In this document: positions 1 through 9,338 of the stretch, piece by piece
How positions within the stretch are numbered: position 1 is the stretch's first letter
Layout: each line of letters begins with the position of its first letter
NCBI GenBank assembly: GCA_965230415.1
Contig: CBDDKZ010000005.1
Coordinates: forward strand, 992,001 to 1,056,000
Reading direction: 5' to 3'
Origin: CBDDKZ01 sp965230415
Lineage (GTDB): Bacteria; Bacteroidota; Bacteroidia; Cytophagales; JAAEPT01
DNA length: 64,000 nucleotides
Made by a program: the position numbers and the translations under genes
Notes under the pieces: model-generated
What the model was told of the DNA's origin: nothing
Database searches by the model: none
What the model saw: the letters and a program-made list of their open reading frames with translations, nothing else

Positions 1-3000
1 GATAGTGTACGTAGAGGCGAATTGGACAAATTAATCATTCCTGATGAACCTGTCGACATTTTGGCACAGCAGATCATAGCATGTGCGGCCTGTGAGGACC
101 TGCACGAAGATGAGCTTTTCACGATAATCAAAGGGGCTTACCCTTATAAAAACCTGAGCAGACACCACTTTGATCAGGTGCTGGAAATGCTCTCACAAGG
201 TTATACTAACAGAAGAGGATTTAAACGCGCCTACCTCCACCGCGATCGCATAAATCAGCGCTTAAGGGGTAGTAAAGGTGCACGTTTAGCTGTGCTACAA
301 TCTGGCGGTGCCATTCCGGATTTATTCGATTTCGACGTTATTCTTGAGCCATCGGGAACCTATGTTGGATCTATCAACGAAGATTTTGCCATAGAGAGCG
401 TCCCCGGAGATATCTTTCAGCTTGGGAATAGTTCCTGGCAAATTCTAAAGGTCGAAAACGGCAAAGTACGTGTTGCCGATGCTGCGGGGCTGCCTCCGTC
501 TCTCCCTTTTTGGCTGGGAGAGGCTCCTGGAAGAAGCGTTGAATTATCAGCAGCAGTTTCTCGTCTGAGAGGACAAATGAACGACTTATTTGATACTGCA
601 ATGGGAATGGTTGTAGATGATAGCGGCCAACTAAAAACAAACATACCCGATACTGAAGAAGACGAGCAGTACGAAAAGTATAAAGTTCCGGCCATTGCAT
701 GGCTTACCGAAGCCGTCGGCCTTCGAAATGAAGTCGCCGATCAACTTGCTTCGTATCTCCTCACCGCAAAATTGGCTTTGGGAGAAATCCCCACACAAGA
801 GTCATTGATGCTCGAACGCTTCTTCGATGAAGCCGGCGACATGCATCTGGTAGTCCATTCTCCTTTTGGCAGCGACATGAATACAGCATGGGGACTGGCC
901 TTAAGAAAACGCTTTTGCAGAGGTTTCAACTTTGAGTTACAAGCTGCAGCCACCGAAGATGCGATTATATTATCCCTCAGTCAGACACACAGTTTTGCCC
1001 TAGAAGACATTTATAAGTACCTAAAATCAAAAACAGTACGCAATCTCACCGTGCAGGCACTACTCGACAATCCCATTTTTGGTATAAGATGGCGCTGGAA
1101 TGCAACGCGGGCTATGGCCGTGCTCAGAAACAGGAACGGACATAAAGTACCCGCCCCTTTACAACGCATGGAAGCTGAGGACCTTATTGCCCTCGCATTC
1201 CCAGACCAAATTGCCTGCCTGGAAAACATTCAGGGAGACCGCGAAATTCCTGACCACCCTTTAGTACGTCAAACTATTCACGACTGCCTTACAGAGGCCA
1301 TGGATATCGACCTCCTGGAAGAAACTATTACAAAAATGGAACAAGGGGATCTACGCTTGCTCACGGCCGATTTAAGAGAACCTTCACCGCTGGCCCAGGA
1401 AATCATCAACGCAAAACCTTACGCTTTTTTGGATGAAGCCGGATTAGAAGAACGCAGAACACGAGCGATAAAATCACGACAATGGCTCGATCCTGCTGAA
1501 GCCAAGGAGCTGGCCAAATTAAGCCCTGAAGCTATACAGCTCGTTAAAAAGGAGGCCTGGCCGCAGGCAAATAATGCCGATGAACTTCATGACGCCCTGG
1601 TCTTGCTCGGATACATGAGCCCTGAAGAATATGGACCCGCCATAGAAAGCCATGCCTGGGACACGTACTTCAACCAACTTGTATTGGCAAAAAGGGCCTG
1701 CGTACTAAAAACTGCACAGGAAATTGAACTATGGGTCGCAGCAGAACGCTTACCGGAATTGCTGGAGGTGTTCCAGGGAGCAACTCTAAATCCGGAAATT
1801 ACGCTCCCTGAACACTTTGAACAAAAAACCTGGGATGCTTCTTCTGCACTGGTTGAACTTCTACGCGGAAGAATGGAAAGTGTAGGGCCCACCGTTGCCG
1901 AAGAAATAGCTGAGCCCAGCGGCCTCCAAAAATTTCAAGTCGATGCGGCCCTGCTTGGACTGGAAGCACAGGGCTTCATCTTTAGAGGTAAATTTACAGG
2001 ACGTGCGCTCGATTCGACCGAATGGTGTGAGCGTCGTTTGCTTCAGCGCATACATAAATACACGCTACACAATCTTCGAAAAGAAATTGAACCGGTATCT
2101 CCCGCCACTTATATGCGTTTTTTGTTTGAGTGGCAACACATAATTCCCAACAATGAACAACCTGAAGGCCCACAGGCACTGCAAAACACTCTTCTACAGC
2201 TGGAAGGCTTCGAAGCACCGGCCGCCTCCTGGGAAAAAGAACTGCTGCCCAGCCGCTTACAGAATTACGACCCCATGTGGCTCGATGTACTAAGTCTGAG
2301 TGGAAGAATTGTCTGGGGACGCATAAGACCCTACAAATCGAGCGGCAACAAACGTTCTTCACCAATAAAAACAACGCCAATCACACTGGTACAGCGCGAA
2401 CATTTTGACTTGTGGAAGACCTTTAGCCAAGAAAACGATGCTATTGAATTCGGAGGTCACACAGCTACCGTTTGGCAATACCTAAAAACCAACAAAGCTT
2501 CCTTTTTTGACGAAATTGTAAAAGGTACTGGCCTGCTCTACGCACAGGTTGAACAGGCTATGGACGAATTGGCTGCTTGCGGTATGATTACCAGTGATGC
2601 CTTTACCGGGCTACGTGCATTGTTAACACCCAGTAATAACAGGCCAGGAGAAAATGGCAATAAACGTAATGGAAAAAAAGCCATATATGGCATGGAACAC
2701 GCTGGAAGATGGAGCCTGTTAGATCATGAGCCATTGAATTTAAAAGAGGATATCCACAATGAGCATATAGAAAAGATTGCCAGAATTTTGCTAAAGAGGT
2801 ATGGTGTAGTCTTTAGAAAAGTAATAGAACGTGAACAATATGCTCCCAAATGGAGGGATCTAGTTCGTATTTACAGACGCCTGGAGGCACGTGGTGAGCT
2901 AAGAGGAGGATATTTTGTAACGAATGCTTATGGGGAACAATTTGCACTACCCGAAGTCATTTCACACCTGCGCAAACTAAACAAACATAAAAATACAGGG

Positions 3001-3243
3001 CAAAAAGTAGTAATTTCCGGTGCCGATCCATTGAACCTGACCGGTATCATTACACCCGGCGACAAGGTGGGTTCACTTACTAATAATCGCATCATGTATA
3101 TCGATGGAGAACCTGTATTAATTCAGTCTGGTGACGACATAACATTCCTGAAAGAATTCCCACAAGAACAATCCTGGTTGCTTAAAAAAGAGCTTATTAA
3201 AAGAAGAGAACCAGCCAGCCTGCGAGCATACCTGGGTAAATAA
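1..3243 (+). CDS. lhr: Lhr-type large ATP-dependent helicase, C-terminal part (5' end outside window)
   Basis: The frame is open from base 1, so the true start lies upstream and at least 1080 residues are visible. The first residues (RGELD.L..P.EP.D.LAQQ) match the segment that follows the RecA-like helicase core in Lhr proteins. They are followed by the family blocks GARLAVLQSGGAIPD, a stretch around residues 120-150 with NEDFAIES and GDIFQLGN, and PFWLGEAPGRS. The ATPase motifs must lie before the window. About 900 residues follow the PFWLGEAPGR block, which indicates the long (about 1500 residue) Lhr form rather than the short Lhr-core. Family members are 3'-5' DNA translocases and RNA:DNA helicases linked to DNA repair; the long C-terminal region of E. 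coli Lhr has been linked to uracil glycosylase activity, which cannot be judged here. Confidence 0.9.
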   Translation, partial: DSVRRGELDKLIIPDEPVDILAQQIIACAACEDLHEDELFTIIKGAYPYKNLSRHHFDQVLEMLSQGYTNRRGFKRAYLHRDRINQRLRGSKGARLAVLQSGGAIPDLFDFDVILEPSGTYVGSINEDFAIESVPGDIFQLGNSSWQILKVENGKVRVADAAGLPPSLPFWLGEAPGRSVELSAAVSRLRGQMNDLFDTAMGMVVDDSGQLKTNIPDTEEDEQYEKYKVPAIAWLTEAVGLRNEVADQLASYLLTAKLALGEIPTQESLMLERFFDEAGDMHLVVHSPFGSDMNTAWGLALRKRFCRGFNFELQAAATEDAIILSLSQTHSFALEDIYKYLKSKTVRNLTVQALLDNPIFGIRWRWNATRAMAVLRNRNGHKVPAPLQRMEAEDLIALAFPDQIACLENIQGDREIPDHPLVRQTIHDCLTEAMDIDLLEETITKMEQGDLRLLTADLREPSPLAQEIINAKPYAFLDEAGLEERRTRAIKSRQWLDPAEAKELAKLSPEAIQLVKKEAWPQANNADELHDALVLLGYMSPEEYGPAIESHAWDTYFNQLVLAKRACVLKTAQEIELWVAAERLPELLEVFQGATLNPEITLPEHFEQKTWDASSALVELLRGRMESVGPTVAEEIAEPSGLQKFQVDAALLGLEAQGFIFRGKFTGRALDSTEWCERRLLQRIHKYTLHNLRKEIEPVSPATYMRFLFEWQHIIPNNEQPEGPQALQNTLLQLEGFEAPAASWEKELLPSRLQNYDPMWLDVLSLSGRIVWGRIRPYKSSGNKRSSPIKTTPITLVQREHFDLWKTFSQENDAIEFGGHTATVWQYLKTNKASFFDEIVKGTGLLYAQVEQAMDELAACGMITSDAFTGLRALLTPSNNRPGENGNKRNGKKAIYGMEHAGRWSLLDHEPLNLKEDIHNEHIEKIARILLKRYGVVFRKVIEREQYAPKWRDLVRIYRRLEARGELRGGYFVTNAYGEQFALPEVISHLRKLNKHKNTGQKVVISGADPLNLTGIITPGDKVGSLTNNRIMYIDGEPVLIQSGDDITFLKEFPQEQSWLLKKELIKRREPASLRAYLGK

Positions 3244-3287
3244 CTAATTTTCTTTTTATTTTTAATCAGAGCTCATAAATTAGAATT

Positions 3288-3737
3288 ATGGTATCCGGAT
3301 ATTTCAATATAGACGCGCTTAAAAAATTTCAACATGCTGAAGGCGCTAAACTAGCATCTGTATTTTTCCACTTTTGGGACAATCTTCCTGCTGACTATTC
3401 CTTTCTTTCCTGGCTGGAGTTGGTCTTTGACAACGATGAGTCACTGGTAATTGGTCTGGACGAAGATCAAACAGGCCTCAACACCCCTGACTTTGATATT
3501 GCCGTGGAAATTGAAAAAGTAATGGAACTTGGCGGACAGGTGGAAATCAGAACTGAATTCATGAATGATGATGCACTTTGGTCACCATTAGTAGGTACTG
3601 AATTAACAGAAATTGGACTTATCAAAGAAGCTGAAAACTGGTACAAAAGTGACCAGGTACTATTGAAATTGCAAACAGGCTCTCTTTTAATTCAAGCCGA
3701 TCAGGAAGACGGAATTACGGTAACATCCTACCAATAA
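3288..3737 (+). CDS. hypothetical acidic protein, 149 aa
   Basis: I do not recognise a family. The protein is soluble and acidic, with no signal peptide or membrane segment, and is rich in Glu, Asp and Leu. It starts 44 bp after lhr on the same strand and may be co-transcribed with it. Its stop codon abuts the end of the convergent downstream gene with no space, so the two transcripts must overlap or end in each other. Codon use looks like the surrounding chromosome, and I consider it a real gene because of the length and tight packing. Confidence 0.6.
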   Translation: MVSGYFNIDALKKFQHAEGAKLASVFFHFWDNLPADYSFLSWLELVFDNDESLVIGLDEDQTGLNTPDFDIAVEIEKVMELGGQVEIRTEFMNDDALWSPLVGTELTEIGLIKEAENWYKSDQVLLKLQTGSLLIQADQEDGITVTSYQ

Positions 3738-3983
3738 TTAGCAAACCTGATCATTAAGGTATAACTCATTCACACTGACAATTTGATCCAAGCGGATGAG
3801 GTGCTCATTTTCTAATTTAATGAATTCCTCTCCTTTTCTGGTAAATATATCTGTAATAGAAGTGATGGGGTAGGTCTTAACCTTACCACCTTCATTATAC
3901 ACAATTCTACACCGCGTGTTTAGAACTATAAATTGTTCTAACTCACTATAGAAGCTACATGAAATCGGACTATATACACTCAT
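3738..3983 (-). CDS. Rof-like (Rho-binding antiterminator-type) small protein
   Basis: An 81-residue protein whose pattern P(I)SC.FYSELE near the N-terminus, a central strand region (KVKTYPITSITDIFTRKGEEFIKL, read in parts) and RLDQIVSV near the end follow the layout of the Rof/YaeO family. Rof of E. coli binds transcription terminator Rho and reduces termination. Bacteroidota genomes carry many small Rof-like proteins of unproven function. The assignment rests on the motif pattern only. The gene is convergent with the preceding one and has no obvious operon partner. Confidence 0.45.
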   Translation of the reverse strand: MSVYSPISCSFYSELEQFIVLNTRCRIVYNEGGKVKTYPITSITDIFTRKGEEFIKLENEHLIRLDQIVSVNELYLNDQVC

Positions 3984-4119
3984 AAAAATATAACAATAAA
4001 AGTCTACATAATGTTTAACATCGTATCAGTTATCCTATCAATGCTAACACCTGCTGTCTTATAATTCACACTTGAAAGATTAACGAAATTTGGGACACAA
4101 ATGTTTGTTAATTCGTAAT

Positions 4120-4836
4120 ATGAATATTATTAATGGGCATAACAAGATATTACACTTATTAATACTACTTTTTTCTACACCTGCATTATGTGGTAATATA
4201 CACCTACCTGTAAGAAAAGCAGCTGTAAGCACGGTGAATACACTCGCAGAACTTGGGCGCTATCGGGTATTAGCCAAAGACAGTCTGCACAACTGTGCTA
4301 TTGTGGAAACAGGCAATAACTGCTTGCTAATGAAAAAACAAGCAAAGCAGTGGTTGTATTGTAAGCTTATCACCGAAGGGTCTCCATTTTTCTTTCCGGA
4401 TGCATTACAACTTGACTGGGCCAATTTTGACGACTCGAACGTCAAAAACCTGGTAATTTCCTGGAAAGGAGAATATGCAAGGCAAGGCGTTTACGATGGT
4501 TTCTTTTCTCAAAACGAAGGTATGATGATCTGGAACCTGGAAACATTTGTCTGTTATTTCGATCAACTCGTTTACAATCATGAAGTAAACTGGTTCCAGC
4601 AATATGCTCCGGTATCGGCGAGCGACATACCTGCCGATGAGCGCCTTATTGTTGACCATGGCTTTATGGACCAATTCTTTTCGGTTGACATTCAAATTGC
4701 TGATCAGGAACTCCTGATAGGCTGTTTAACATCGTATAATGACAACGAAAACTACCAGGCAGAACTTTCTTATCACCAGGCAATCCGTGAAGGCATTTAC
4801 AGACTTAGCGATGACGCCCTGATCTTTCAACAGTAG
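4120..4836 (+). CDS. hypothetical exported protein, 238 aa
   Basis: The frame opens at a TTG at 4090, but the ATG at 4120 gives a normal signal peptide: a short basic start, a hydrophobic run LLILLFSTPALC and a small-residue cleavage region, so I place the start there. The mature part is about 215 residues, mixed alpha/beta in appearance with several Trp and Tyr, and has no motif that I recognise. It is probably periplasmic or secreted. A strong hairpin terminator follows 25 bp after the stop, so the gene is probably a single transcription unit. Confidence 0.6.
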   Translation: MNIINGHNKILHLLILLFSTPALCGNIHLPVRKAAVSTVNTLAELGRYRVLAKDSLHNCAIVETGNNCLLMKKQAKQWLYCKLITEGSPFFFPDALQLDWANFDDSNVKNLVISWKGEYARQGVYDGFFSQNEGMMIWNLETFVCYFDQLVYNHEVNWFQQYAPVSASDIPADERLIVDHGFMDQFFSVDIQIADQELLIGCLTSYNDNENYQAELSYHQAIREGIYRLSDDALIFQQ

Positions 4837-4861
4837 CATGTATTTTATTTATGGGTTCGTT

Positions 4862-4894
4862 AAAGGTCACCTTGAGCAATCGGGTGACCTTTTT
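4862..4894 (+). terminator. Rho-independent terminator
   Basis: A 10 bp perfect stem, AAAGGTCACC (4862-4871) pairing with GGTGACCTTT (4883-4892), with an 11-nt loop and a T run at 4890-4894. It follows the exported protein gene that ends at 4836. Confidence 0.85.
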
Positions 4895-5041
4895 GTAGTT
4901 TTTTAGCTCAAATACATTTCATAGTCACCCATATACACTTCATTAGTAATACTTGTTCTTTCATTAGAATCTTCAAAAGTATCACTTCTTATCCTACTAA
5001 TTTAAAAGAATAAATCATTAATAACTTTTACTAATTATACT

Positions 5042-6109
5042 ATGAAAATCATCACTACACATCGAATCGTACTAGTATGCCTTTTACTAATTGGCACTAT
5101 ACAATTTAATCGTCTGAACGCACAAATAATTGCGAACCCTCCTATTCAACCAGTATTCTCAAAACCGCTATGGTTTACAGCTGCCACTGGTGACAAAATA
5201 TCTTTATATGGCAATAGGTTAAATGCTACTAATATGTATGGCTTTGGTGTTGGTCAATATACAATGTATGCCAAGTCCAACCAGAATTATGCATTTCTTA
5301 TCGGTAAAAATGTTGCATCAGGAGCTTCTTCAGCAGACATCTATGACAATAGTTCCTTATGGTTTAACAACCAAGCGCTGCGCTTTCAGGGTGACAAACC
5401 AGAAGTTGTTATACAAGACAATGGTACTAATAATTCCAGTAATGCTGCCAGGCTTTACTTGTTAGAAAAATCTTCCCAATTAAATGGAGGCATGCTCTAT
5501 TATAATGGTTCTTCAAATGTTTTTTCTTTAGCAGTAATGCATAATGGCTCGCGCTATGTAGGGTTAAACATTGAAAAGGCCACCAGAGATATTGGTATTG
5601 GTACCACATCACCAACCACCAAATTACATATTGTAGGCGACGACAATAATGGATCGAACGCGACTTTAAAACTTCAATCGGGTGGCCAAACAATGTTGTT
5701 AGACGGGAATGAAATTGATGGCCTAACTGGGTTAAGCCTGAATCACAATAACAACGAAAATGTTATGATCGCCACTGGAGGTGGAAATGTAGGTATTGGT
5801 ACTACCACACCTAATAATAAATTAGACGTTCTAGGAAAAATAAGAGCAGAAGAGATTATTGTATCTACTGGTTGGTCTGATTTCGTTTTTGAAAATGATT
5901 ACGAGTTGCGCTCACTATCGGACGTTGAATCTTTTATTAAAGAAAATGGTCATTTACCTGAAATACCATCTGCTGCTGATGTGGAGAAAAATGGGGTAAT
6001 GGTAGGTCAGGTTGAATCAAAATTACTGATGAAAATCGAAGAATTAACGCTTTATATTATCGAACAAAACAAGCGCATTGAATCCTTAGAGCAACATATC
6101 AAACACTAA
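5042..6109 (+). CDS. exported protein with tail-fibre-like repeats and coiled-coil C-terminus
   Basis: The first 28 residues form a signal peptide ending near LNAQ. The body holds two copies of the GIGTT(S/T)P...KL(H/D)V repeat (about residues 180-200 and 248-265), which is common in Bacteroidota proteins related to phage tail-fibre and S74-type proteins. The last 90 residues (WSDFVFENDYELRSL, HLPEIPSA, EELTLYIIEQNK, read in parts) match the C-terminal module of that group, which ends in a trimeric-type coiled coil. No S74 autoprotease domain is visible. It lies 13 bp upstream of the metalloprotease gene and is probably co-transcribed with it. A surface or matrix adhesin-like role is inference. 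Confidence 0.75.
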   Translation: MKIITTHRIVLVCLLLIGTIQFNRLNAQIIANPPIQPVFSKPLWFTAATGDKISLYGNRLNATNMYGFGVGQYTMYAKSNQNYAFLIGKNVASGASSADIYDNSSLWFNNQALRFQGDKPEVVIQDNGTNNSSNAARLYLLEKSSQLNGGMLYYNGSSNVFSLAVMHNGSRYVGLNIEKATRDIGIGTTSPTTKLHIVGDDNNGSNATLKLQSGGQTMLLDGNEIDGLTGLSLNHNNNENVMIATGGGNVGIGTTTPNNKLDVLGKIRAEEIIVSTGWSDFVFENDYELRSLSDVESFIKENGHLPEIPSAADVEKNGVMVGQVESKLLMKIEELTLYIIEQNKRIESLEQHIKH

Positions 6110-6122
6110 ACAATAGCTAATC

Positions 6123-7634
6123 ATGATAAAAAAAGATCAATTAATTGCCTTTTTGATGATAAGCATATTATGCTCGATTTCAATAAACGTACGTGCGCAA
6201 AATATGCGAGAAATAGAGGACGATTTTGAAATGACGGAAGAAAATATGCAGTTCATTAAAAAGACTTACGATGAACGCCAGGCTATTATGCGTCGTAATG
6301 AGCAGACAAAGCGTAGTGGAAAGCCTGCTATGGCTGAAGTAATGTATTTTCCGGTACAGTTTCATATGATGAATGCACCCAGTGGCAACTTCAACCTCAC
6401 TAACAGCGTTATTGAAACCGCCATGGCAGACCTCAACGCATTTTATCAAAGTGCCAATGTCCAGTTTTACTATTGTATAGACGATATAATCACGTACGTA
6501 AGTAGTGCTTATGATACCGTAGATACCCAAGAAGCCAAGGATCTCGCAGACGTTGAAGACCTTGATAATATGATTAATGTCTATCTGATGAACGAACTGC
6601 AAAGTGCTTCCAATCCGAATACCATGTATGGAGGATTAGTCCCTAGTGGTTCAGGAACAAGTATTCACCGCATATACGTCAAAAAAGCACGTGTGGATGA
6701 AAGTACCTTCCCTCATGAATTTGGTCATTATTTTGGCTTAGCACATACACATGGACCATTTAACTGTCCGGATTCACCAGACCACATTACTGACGAACTG
6801 GTTACCAGAGGAAGCGGCAGAAATTGCGAAACAGCAGGAGACGGATTTTGCGAAACAGCTGCCGATCCTAATTTAAGGTGCGGATCTGATAAATGGGTAG
6901 ACAATAGTTGTAACTATACAGGTACAGTGACCGATGCAAATGGTGATGCCTTTACACCCGATACCAGAAATTTGATGTCATACAGTCTAGGTTCATGCCG
7001 GGACCGACTTGAAAATGAACAATTTGCAGCAATAGAAATAAATGCCGCAAGTGAAGCGAAAGCAGCATTACTATGTAGCAATTCACAAGGAGATTGTTTT
7101 GACAAAACAGTTACCAAAACAATTACATCAGGCCAAAATATCACGCACAAAGCGATCGACGATGTATTTGCAACCAATGAAGTGGAGGATGGTGCCAGAG
7201 CGCGATACATTGCCAGAGATGACATTTTCCTGCGTCCCGGATTTCATGCACATGAAGGGTGTGATTTCCGTGCTTATATAGATGAATGCACCATGCCTGA
7301 CAATGGCATTGATTCTCGTTCCTCAATTAATTTTGTCACAAGTACTGAAAACGAAGTTTTATTTCATGGCGCCCATGGCTCTTTGGAGTTATTCCCAAAT
7401 CCAGCAACGCAATCCACAACACTGAGGTTTAACTGCAATCGTGCCGGTGAGGTAGGCATTGACTTACTCAATGCCAATGGTAAATTTATCAGAAATCTTG
7501 CCACATCGCAATGGAAGTCAAGTGGTATACACGATTTGAAAATAGACCTTCAGTCATTAAATAAAGGAGTATACGTAATTCGCGTCGTGCAAGAGAGTCA
7601 TGTAGCTGTAAGCAAATTACTCATTACCAATTAA
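6123..7634 (+). CDS. secreted M43-type (pappalysin-like) zinc metalloprotease with T9SS sorting domain
   Basis: The protein has a signal peptide (about 1-25), a catalytic domain with the zinc motif HEFGHYFGLAHTH (about 198-210) and a downstream Met-turn-like LMSYS (about 285). The extended HExxHxxGxxH motif and the Cys-rich surroundings fit MEROPS family M43. Around residues 325-390 is a module ending in PGFHAHEGCDFRAYI, typical of repeats that precede sorting domains in Bacteroidota. The last 80 residues (LELFPNPATQSTTLRF ... GVYVIRV) are a type A T9SS sorting domain, so export across the outer membrane through the PorU-type machinery is expected. Proteolysis of extracellular proteins is the likely role; the substrate is unknown. 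Confidence 0.9.
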   Translation: MIKKDQLIAFLMISILCSISINVRAQNMREIEDDFEMTEENMQFIKKTYDERQAIMRRNEQTKRSGKPAMAEVMYFPVQFHMMNAPSGNFNLTNSVIETAMADLNAFYQSANVQFYYCIDDIITYVSSAYDTVDTQEAKDLADVEDLDNMINVYLMNELQSASNPNTMYGGLVPSGSGTSIHRIYVKKARVDESTFPHEFGHYFGLAHTHGPFNCPDSPDHITDELVTRGSGRNCETAGDGFCETAADPNLRCGSDKWVDNSCNYTGTVTDANGDAFTPDTRNLMSYSLGSCRDRLENEQFAAIEINAASEAKAALLCSNSQGDCFDKTVTKTITSGQNITHKAIDDVFATNEVEDGARARYIARDDIFLRPGFHAHEGCDFRAYIDECTMPDNGIDSRSSINFVTSTENEVLFHGAHGSLELFPNPATQSTTLRFNCNRAGEVGIDLLNANGKFIRNLATSQWKSSGIHDLKIDLQSLNKGVYVIRVVQESHVAVSKLLITN

Positions 7635-7655
7635 AGATCTCCCGTCCTTTCTAAC

Positions 7656-7692
7656 AAACCTGCCAATCCGAATTGAGAATGGCAGGTTTTAC
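7656..7692 (+). terminator. Rho-independent terminator
   Basis: A 10 bp perfect stem, AAACCTGCCA (7656-7665) with TGGCAGGTTT (7680-7689), followed by a T-rich stretch. It closes the transcription unit of the tail-fibre-like protein and the metalloprotease. Confidence 0.85.
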
Positions 7693-7862
7693 TTTTTTCT
7701 CCTTAACAGCTACACCAGGTAATTCAATTTAATAAACGCAACCTCATTGCAACAACTACGTTCTTCAGGCTATATTTGAGAAGTCCATCCTTATATTTTG
7801 AATTTTCATCACATTAGAACACGAGTTGGTCACATAAAAGTTTTTAATTACTGAATTTGCAT

Positions 7863-7870
7863 TAATTTTG
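7863..7870 (+). promoter_or_regulatory. candidate Bacteroidota -7 promoter box in the 7635-7971 intergenic region
   Basis: The octamer TAATTTTG fits the TAnnTTTG -7 consensus of the main Bacteroidota sigma factor and lies about 100 bp upstream of the histidine kinase gene. There is no convincing TTTG -33 box at the usual spacing; only a T run at 7841-7845. Apart from the terminator at 7656-7692 I see nothing else in this stretch. Confidence 0.3.
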
Positions 7871-7971
7871 GTTATGAATTGATGATCAGCTTTTTCGTTT
7901 GATTTTCATTCAAATATGTGCTCGCGTTTCACTGAATCAGACACCTTACCGTTGCGCTATTCAGATTGTTG

Positions 7972-9324
7972 ATGTTCTTATTTGTAGCTACTTTTATGGA
8001 AATAAATGCCTCCTACTACATTTTCCATGGAACCACTATTGGCATGTTGGTCATTATTGCGTTCTATAACTTTTTTTATTACCTCAAAATAAAAGACCGC
8101 GCTTATCTTTTTTATGTTTTCTTCCAGTTTTCTTCCGCGCTTATGTGGCTGGCCAACCAATACTTTTTTGATATTGAACAAGGACGACCAATTGTAACCA
8201 ATAAAATCGAATATATTCTTCATTATGGACCGCTCGTGAGTATGCAACTATTTTCTGCATTGTTTAACATTCACTATTTCAGAACAAAGCTTTTTTTCCC
8301 GACGGCTGATAAACTACTGCGATTCTTTCTATATGTCGTGTTTCCCGTACCCTGGATAATTGGGATTTTTAATTTCGACTTCTACTTAAAGGCGAACGAA
8401 CTTCTTGGCATTCCAGCTATTATGCTCATTATTTATTTAGGCATAAGCGGATTGAAAAAAAAATACAAGCCCGCCAAATATTACGTAGCTGCCCAAATTT
8501 TCTTTATAGTAGGAGCCACAATCACTATTTTATCTGTAGATGATATTATACCTCGCAATATTATCACATTTAACGCCATACAATTAGGCTCTGTTTTGGA
8601 GGCGATCGTGTTTTTTTATGGCCTTCGCGTAGTGCTAAACGAAGGTTATATTAAAGCTATCGACGACAAAAAACGACTTATAGAGTCTTCACAGATCAAT
8701 ACACATTTATTTTTTAATGCCCTAAATTCCATACAGTTATATATCAAAAAAAACAATCCTGAAAACGCACTCGAATACCTGTCCGATTATTCATTGCTAT
8801 TGCGAAATTACCTCGAAAGTACACGCTTGGAATATGTAACATTGGAACATGAACTCAACTTCATTCATTCTTATGTAAAAATAGAAGAAAGAGCCCATGG
8901 CGATTTTATGGTTACAATTGACTCCGGCGATCTTCCATTAAATTTAATTCAAATACCTGGTCTTATGATCCAACCATTTGTCGAAAATGCTATCAGGCAT
9001 GGTGTCAGAAAGGATAATTTGAAAAATAAAATCAGGGCAACAATCAGGAAAGACGCGCAATCAGATTTCTTAACCGTCAAAATTGAAGATAATGGCGGAG
9101 GCCTTAAATCTGCCTTTCAGGAAGAGGCGCACAAATCTGTTGGAATTAGTTTAACGAAAGACCGTATACATCATTTTGGAGGACCAAAAGAGCCCATAAA
9201 ATTGGAGAACATCACTAACAATGAAGGTGAAAAAGGTTTGCGCATCACACTTATTTTACCTTACCAGATCATTAATCAACCCGAAGCATTAAAGCACTTT
9301 AACATGCTTCAGCATAAATTCTGA
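7972..9324 (+). CDS. LytS-family sensor histidine kinase with 7TM input domain
   Basis: I choose the ATG at 7972 rather than the TTG codons just before it; an in-frame stop at 7933 excludes a longer extracytoplasmic N-terminus. About seven membrane segments occupy residues 10-225 and resemble the 7TMR-DISM membrane region, without the usual N-terminal sensory domain. The His-kinase block reads SQINTHLFFNALNSI, so the usual Pro-His of this family is Thr-His. The ATPase lid and N-box follow (IQPFVENAIRHG, IEDNGGG). It autophosphorylates and passes phosphate to the LytTR regulator encoded 14 bp downstream. The ligand is unknown. Confidence 0.85.
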   Translation: MFLFVATFMEINASYYIFHGTTIGMLVIIAFYNFFYYLKIKDRAYLFYVFFQFSSALMWLANQYFFDIEQGRPIVTNKIEYILHYGPLVSMQLFSALFNIHYFRTKLFFPTADKLLRFFLYVVFPVPWIIGIFNFDFYLKANELLGIPAIMLIIYLGISGLKKKYKPAKYYVAAQIFFIVGATITILSVDDIIPRNIITFNAIQLGSVLEAIVFFYGLRVVLNEGYIKAIDDKKRLIESSQINTHLFFNALNSIQLYIKKNNPENALEYLSDYSLLLRNYLESTRLEYVTLEHELNFIHSYVKIEERAHGDFMVTIDSGDLPLNLIQIPGLMIQPFVENAIRHGVRKDNLKNKIRATIRKDAQSDFLTVKIEDNGGGLKSAFQEEAHKSVGISLTKDRIHHFGGPKEPIKLENITNNEGEKGLRITLILPYQIINQPEALKHFNMLQHKF

Positions 9325-9338
9325 ATACAACTAACTTT

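Noticed and set aside
1994..2380. Antisense frames inside the Lhr-type helicase gene
   Set aside because: Open only because of the codon use of the real gene; no start or family resemblance.
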